Under the pieces are notes generated by a model. The model did not search any database. It was not told the DNA's origin and saw only the letters and a program-made list of their open reading frames with translations. 64,000 bases of DNA, taken from positions 652,501-716,500 of the forward strand of contig MU260073.1 of the NCBI GenBank assembly GCA_020310875.1, in the 5' to 3' direction. Source of the DNA: Ceratopteris richardii. Lineage: Eukaryota > Streptophyta > Polypodiopsida > Polypodiales > Pteridaceae. Both the position numbers and the translations under genes were made by a program. How positions within the stretch are numbered: position 1 is the stretch's first letter; the number at the start of each line of letters is the position of its first letter. Shown in pieces: positions 59,048 to 64,000 of this stretch.

Positions 59048-62000
59048 TGTTAACTGTATCATTTGTTGGTTTTCGTGCACGAGCATGCTTCCTGTTTGCA
59101 GATTATATGTTGATTGCAGGTATCCTTTTGGGGTTCATTAATGGGGACTTTGCAGGTTAGGAAGGAAAGGATCATCACCTATGTGGGCATGTCGAGAATG
59201 CTCTACAATTGCTTAACAGATACAAGGGGAGTGCTCCAGATTAGCATGGGATGCTTCATTTTTTTGATGTTTCTAATGACCATTGGTACAATTAAAAAAA
59301 AAATTATATTTAAATAAATGATCTTAGAGATTCGTGGTACTCAGGGTGGTGGCCTATCGAAACTCTGTTGTTTATTTCACTCACGATCAGTCCAATCTTT
59401 GTTCCACCTACTTTCATTGATTATTATGGTGGGGTTACACGATTCGAAGCAGGTGTGCAGAGATGAGGGAGTGCCCCATGAAGGCACACGCTTGAGGGGA
59501 CTGCAAGGAGGACATTTTTGCGTGGATGACGGGGCTGTCAGATGTCTAGGGAGAGGTGGGCTCATTCCCGAGGGAGCTATTGGAGAGTCCTCTGGCTCGC
59601 TTATAGCCAGGGGTGGATATCCCCCATGGATGTACACACGGGAAAAAGGAGGATATAGGTAGATAACGGAGAGGGGAGTTGTCTCTCTGTTTTTTCATTT
59701 TTTGTTCGTGTCTCTGCAGGAAACGGAAGGGGGGGGCTGTCTTTCTCTCTCGCGGGGTCGCCCTCTCGTTTGCTTCCTCTCATTTTTTCTGCAGGTATGG
59801 GAGCTCTCATCACCTCATGGGGGTCGCAACTTCTTCTTTGAGCAGCAGCAGGTGACCAAAAAACTGGAAGGGGGGACGAAGAGGAGATCAGGATTCCAGT
59901 GGGAGGAGCGAGAAAAGGACAACATGAGGGTGATACATAATCAGAGAGGGCATTCAGTGTCAATAGGCGCATCGAGGCTCTGCTGGCTTGTCAATAGACA
60001 GTGTGGGTGGCCGCTCTCTCGCATGCAAATGAAGAAGCAAGGAGCACGACAGTAAAGAAGATTGACAAATAAGTGCAATCATTTGGAAGAAGGCAAGTTC
60101 TCTCTTTCTGCTGCTACATTTTTTGCATGTACAGGTGCATCAGGTGCTGGAGTCTTCAAGGAGTCCAATTCGGGGGGCGATCATGTTGGAAGACAATGCT
60201 TCTTGTTGTGTTTGAGCTATGCAGGTGTGCAGGGGGATTGACCATGATTGAAAGAAGAATGGGTGAGGGAAACAAAGGTCGCCTTTTTTAACGAGCATGC
60301 GAAGTCTCTAAAGAAAAGTCATAGTTAGTCGTCTGAATTGATGATCACGGTGATTAGTGCAGGTTTTCATATATTCTATGAGATATATGTTTAATTCGCA
60401 TGTGGTGGAGAGCACGCATTATGGCAAAATCTCTGGCATCGTCTTCCAAAAATCTGATGGAGTCTCGTGTTTGCACCTGAACTTGACTAGGGACAACTCC
60501 AAAAAGTGGAATGGCTTGGGTTTGTTCGCAGGTCTGGAAAGAAGAAATTTCCAATGAATGTACGCAGCTGGTCATTAATAAGAGTGCTCATTTAGCTCTA
60601 AGAAGATTACATCAGGGCCGCAATAAAAAACATTGAGACAGATGCTAGGGGAGGGGTTTTGGAATATCGTTTTGGAATTTCTACAGTGTGGATCTTTTCC
60701 AAGATTACGTTATTGTTGATCTTTGAGGAGTTATGTGCCAGCATGCATAGGAGCCTTCAGTGGAGTCACATGATAAGGGAGTCACATGAGCTAGCTGTTG
60801 AATGTCAAGATTGTTGCAGAGAAATTGTGAGTAATTGGAGCTAGATGCATACTTTTTAGTTTGCTTGCCCAAAAAGATGCAGTGGGAATTGCGCATGTGA
60901 TAAGTATGGGAATGAAACCATCATAAAAAGAAATGCAAGCCATTTCGCAATTTCAAAAAAATTGGAGGAAGAATTATGGTTGGTTGCAAAAGAAACATGT
61001 GGTTCTAACTTCTGTAACAGCTTAAAACTTGAAAGGAAGGGTGGGTGTAACTTCCATGGAAATTTTCTTATGGATGGATTTGATCTTCTCTATTGGAAAA
61101 TCATGGTTGTGTCGAAGTATAAGCTGTTGACCGAATTGTAAACTTGAGTGCCGATCGAAAAGGAAAAGAAGCTTCCATTCACCACTGCTGCACACACGTC
61201 ACAAGAAGACATGAACTGCTCTAATGACTCAACCTCCCTCGACTCGAGAAGAAATAAAGCTATGGATATTCATCTTTGATGTAATAAGGCATAATCACAT
61301 GTGAATGCATGTGTTAGTTTATAGACAGGTATGCCAATTTCTCTCAGACCATGGAAGTGCAGTTTCAGAATAGATGTTCACATGGGGAAAAATTCTTGGT
61401 GACTTTTGTTTTCAATGTGCAATGTGGTGTCTAATTGGTTATGTGTGTGTACATGTATGCCACTTTATAGGTGTTTTCATTTGGGTATAAGAGCATGTAT
61501 GTGTGTGCGAAAGCATTGAATTAAGAGAATGGGGATATAGTTGGCTTCCTTGCGTACGGAAGGGTGCATGGTTAAAGAGCTTTTGCATGCGTATGTAAAT
61601 GGGTTTGATGGAGTAGGAGCATGAGAAAGGAAAAAATATGTAGGCTTTTATGGATATGATTTGTTGCAAAAAATGAGAAGAGAGTGAGAGTGATAGGGAG
61701 AGAGTGTGCTGGATAGAGGGAGAAAAAGTGCATGAACTAGAGTATGTATGTCTGAACGTGTGCATGCATATGAGAGCTTAAAAGTGTGTAAGTGCATGAG
61801 CATGTGCTAGTGAGTGTGGATTGATGAAGGTGTGTAAGACTGGAAGCATGTGAGCCCGTTGGTATATGTGTGATTGTGTGAATTCGACTGCTTGAACATA
61901 GCAACATGGGAATGTGTCGGTTGTATAAATGAGTTGATTGAGTGTTTTTCATGCGATTTGAATCATGCGATAGTATGCATGGAAAAGTATGGGAGTGTGT

Positions 62001-62742
62001 ATGAGTGGATTTTGGTAAGTGTGGGTGAAAAGTGTAAGGAAGGAAAGAGTGTATGTGTGTGTAAGTGTGCACATGAGAGTGAGAGCGGGAAAGAGGAAAT
62101 GCATGTGCATGTAAAAGAGTGTGAGTAAGTGAGTGTCGCTGTAAATAGGAAAAAGAGACATACAAAGCGAGTGAGTGAGAAAGGTTAGAAGGGAGAGAAA
62201 GAGTAAGTGGGAGAGTTTGAGAGAGTGAGCATGATGTGAAGTGTGTGAAGGATTGTGTTTAATAGAGGGAAGAAGAAAAAGAAAGGAAAAAAAGCAAAAA
62301 GGAAGAGGAAATGTAAGGTTGGTGCTAAAGTGGGCCTTAAAAAAGTAGAGAGAAGAGTGCGAAGCTAGCAACAAGAGTGGGAGTAAGGGAAATAAAAGGT
62401 GGGTAGACTAGACTCGAGATAAGAAGAGAGAGGGAAAGAATTGGGGTTGTGTGTGCCATATGTGAGAAAGAGGCATAGTGAAATCCAAAAGTGGAGAAGG
62501 GAAATAGAAGGTGAAAAATAAGCACAGAAGAACAATGCATATAGGACCATAAATAGAGCCTTCCATGTATCAAAGTAGGCAATAGGACCAAAAATAAGTT
62601 AACGAGATCGGGAACATGAACCACATTAGTCAAATTGTCGCTTGAGGGTAAAATACATCTGGCAAGTTACGAGAAATTGCATAGAGATAGATGGGTATAG
62701 GTGCAATTATCTGCACATTTTATGCGCACAAGACCTTATCCA
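59048..62742 (+). repeat. Putative 5' LTR of element L
   Basis: Defined by TG at 59048, CA at 62741-62742 and the primer site directly after it; the second LTR is not in the window, so the ends are inferred. The first 1.5 kb contains many tgcaggt words. No recognisable gene fragment was found in it. Confidence 0.6.
61440..62560 (+). repeat. GT/GA-rich low-complexity tract in the L LTR
   Basis: Over 1 kb of purine- and GT-biased sequence (gtgtgtgtaagtgtgcac, gagagagtgag) with strong strand asymmetry. The opposite-strand ORFs here are serine/histidine/threonine artefacts. The LTRs of K have a similar tract on the minus strand (42400-42660 and 54190-54450). Confidence 0.75.
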
Positions 62743-62762
62743 TTTGGCGATCCTACTGGGGA
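62743..62762 (+). other. Primer-binding-site-like sequence of element L
   Basis: TTTGGCGATCCTACTGGGGA directly after the inferred LTR end. It has the TTTGGCG...GGGGA shape of plant gypsy primer sites; the tRNA is not identified. Confidence 0.6.
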
Positions 62763-62868
62763 GTTGGCTTGGCACTCCTCATAGAGTCGTGCCACGAGTA
62801 CGCTCCGTGCCCCAATTGTGCGGCACAGCCCGTCAGCCCAGGTTGAGTGCATTCGCTTTGGAAGAAAG

Positions 62869-64000
62869 ATGTCGCAAGGTCCGCAAGTCGGAGACTTTCA
62901 AAAGGTTGACATGAGGATGATGAACTCTGAATGGACCAGAAGCCGAAGTAGGTTTGGACACCCGATGAGGAATCGTGTATACGGATGCCACCGGATGGGA
63001 CCAATTTCAAACCTCGTTAGGTGTTGGTGTTGTGAGAAAGTCGGGCACATTGCAAAGTTTTGCCCTCGTGTGTCAAGTCCATTGGACTTTGTCCCTAGAT
63101 GCATGGAATGCGGAAACAAGAAGCTATGCGAGCATGTGTGTCGCGCGAAAGAGGTTCCCATTGAGGAGGTCATGGCAAAAAAGGTTAGTCCGCAGGTTGC
63201 GACCTTTTATGTGAAAGCCAAAGATAACGAGATTTCATTGGCAAGCATACTACGTCAGTTGGAATGTCTGCGAGAGGAGCGAGATAACGAGAGGATCAAA
63301 ATAGCGAAATTAGAGGAAAATCAAGAGAAAATGGCCAAGGTCCTAGAAACTTGGGAAAAGCAAGTACAAGTGTTGAAAAGCAAAAATAAGGAGTGGAAAA
63401 GAGTAAACAAAAGCTGGAGGCAAGATCTTGTGAGACCTGAGAGTGAAAACGTGGTCTTGGACTTGAGATCCGGCTTGATGGTAGCCAACTGCTTTGAAGT
63501 TGCGATCGAAGAAGAGCCCTCAAGAGACGAGGATGACCTAATGAGGAGAGTCAAAGGAATGGAGCATGAAATCGAGAAGGTACAAAGCATAATCCATAGA
63601 TACAGTGATCAAGCGGGTAAGGCATGTGAGGAGTTCCACCTGGAGTTAGAAAGAATGAAAAGTGCCCAAGCAGAGAGCGATGAGAAAATGAGACGTGTAG
63701 AGAAAGAGAATGCGAGGTTGAGTAGCAAGCTCGGTAGGTGGATGAATCGGAAAGATGATGAGACACGAGGACAAGTAGAGGACCCGAAAGTAGGAAAAAT
63801 GGAAGAAGAGCTAAAAGTGGTGTTGGATAGGTTAGATGCGTTCGGAACAGAGTTAGAAAGAATGAAGAATGAAGTGTCGAAGAAGGTAGATGATCTCGAT
63901 GTAGAAAATATGAATAGGATTTGGGAGGAAAGATCGATTAGAGAGGAAGTCGAGAAGTTGACCGTTCGAGTTGAGAAGAGGGAGGATATTCCCCTCGGAA
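62869..64000 (+). CDS. ORF of element L: zinc knuckle followed by long coiled coil (partial)
   Basis: Open from a stop at 62782 to the window end. The first ATG is 62869 (MSQGPQVGDFQ), giving at least 377 codons. Residues 1-50 are basic (SEWTRSRSRFGHPMRNR). A perfect CX2CX4HX4C knuckle, CWCCEKVGHIAKFC, lies at about residues 54-67. A second cysteine-rich motif CMECGNKKLCEHVC follows at about 80-93, with altered spacing. From about residue 120 the protein is highly charged with heptad-like hydrophobics (ILRQLECLREERDNERIKIA, LDRLDAFGTELERMKNEVSK), a probable coiled coil to the window end. Placing the knuckle before a coiled coil is opposite to normal Gag order. It is probably the first ORF (Gag-like or an extra nucleic-acid-binding protein) of L; the function is not certain. 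Confidence 0.72.
   Translation, partial: MSQGPQVGDFQKVDMRMMNSEWTRSRSRFGHPMRNRVYGCHRMGPISNLVRCWCCEKVGHIAKFCPRVSSPLDFVPRCMECGNKKLCEHVCRAKEVPIEEVMAKKVSPQVATFYVKAKDNEISLASILRQLECLREERDNERIKIAKLEENQEKMAKVLETWEKQVQVLKSKNKEWKRVNKSWRQDLVRPESENVVLDLRSGLMVANCFEVAIEEEPSRDEDDLMRRVKGMEHEIEKVQSIIHRYSDQAGKACEEFHLELERMKSAQAESDEKMRRVEKENARLSSKLGRWMNRKDDETRGQVEDPKVGKMEEELKVVLDRLDAFGTELERMKNEVSKKVDDLDVENMNRIWEERSIREEVEKLTVRVEKREDIPLG

Larger units (their letters stand above)
59048..64000 (+). mobile_element. Giant-LTR retrotransposon L (5' part, runs off the window)
   Basis: Starts TGTTAACTG inside the J Gag (flank CCCCA at 59043-59047). A 5' LTR of about 3.7 kb is followed by a primer-site-like sequence and an open ORF. 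The LTR size, its beginning (TTGTTGGTTTTCGTGCACGA against TGGTTGGTTTTTATGCACTA in K) and its GT/GA-rich 3' part resemble K, so the two appear to be distant relatives. The 3' end and target duplication lie outside the window. Confidence 0.7.

Noticed and set aside
61439-62633. Multiple minus-strand ORFs in the GT/GA-rich tract
   Set aside because: Low-complexity artefacts, with no domain and no consistent frame.

Overview
The window looks like intergenic nuclear DNA of a large-genome land plant. Nearly everything recognisable is LTR retrotransposon in various states of decay, nested in layers. Captured plant-type fragments (an aldo/keto reductase first exon and a PPR motif), tRNA-primed LTR elements, and decay by C-to-T changes all fit a seed plant. 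A gymnosperm is plausible from the element mix, but that is inference. I see no intact host gene, rRNA, tRNA, CRISPR array or bacterial operon.

Layout. 1-3080: decayed Ty3/gypsy pol (A, +). 4535-8270: decayed Ty3/gypsy gag-protease-RT of a type I associate with fungi and some plants (B, -). 8271-12596: gene-free, with an inverted/direct repeat cluster, CT microsatellites and TTTAGGG-like DNA. 12597-17745: gag-only LTR element (C, -). 18190-18600: LINE endonuclease remnant. 18690-22260: Ty1/copia remnant (D, -) split by an 822-bp insertion with perfect 54-bp terminal inverted repeats. 22540-25260: gypsy and copia scraps (E, F). 25590-34860: gypsy gag-pro-RT remnant (G, +) split by a complete but inactivated 4.8-kb copia element (H, 27704-32516, target duplication CCATT). 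35136-35500: tandem repeat. 35501-37556: 5' end of gypsy element I (-). It meets, head to head, the 5' LTR of its relative J (+, from 37557). The gag of J is split by K (42096-57557, -, target duplication CAACC), a giant nearly intact gypsy element, and is broken again at 59048 by the 5' end of another giant-LTR element L (+), which runs off the window.

How it fits together. C, G, I and J form one family: a TGGCGCCGTTGCCGGGGA-like primer site, a long leader, and a Gag with short-spaced CX2CX3HX4C knuckles and a long N-terminal region. In C, I and J the leader carries an array of palindromes centred on ATCGCGAT. K and L have about 3.7-kb LTRs. The LTRs of K carry host gene fragments and a duplicated R-U5-like end that includes a second primer-binding site. 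K encodes Gag with four zinc knuckles, protease, RT, RNase H and integrase, plus a small acidic ORF after integrase.

The signals I find most worth following are the ATCGCGAT palindrome arrays, the composite LTR of K, the CAG-to-TAG pattern of stop codons in H, and the knuckle-plus-coiled-coil ORF of L. All coordinates come from reading the sequence by eye; element boundaries without a stated target duplication are approximate.
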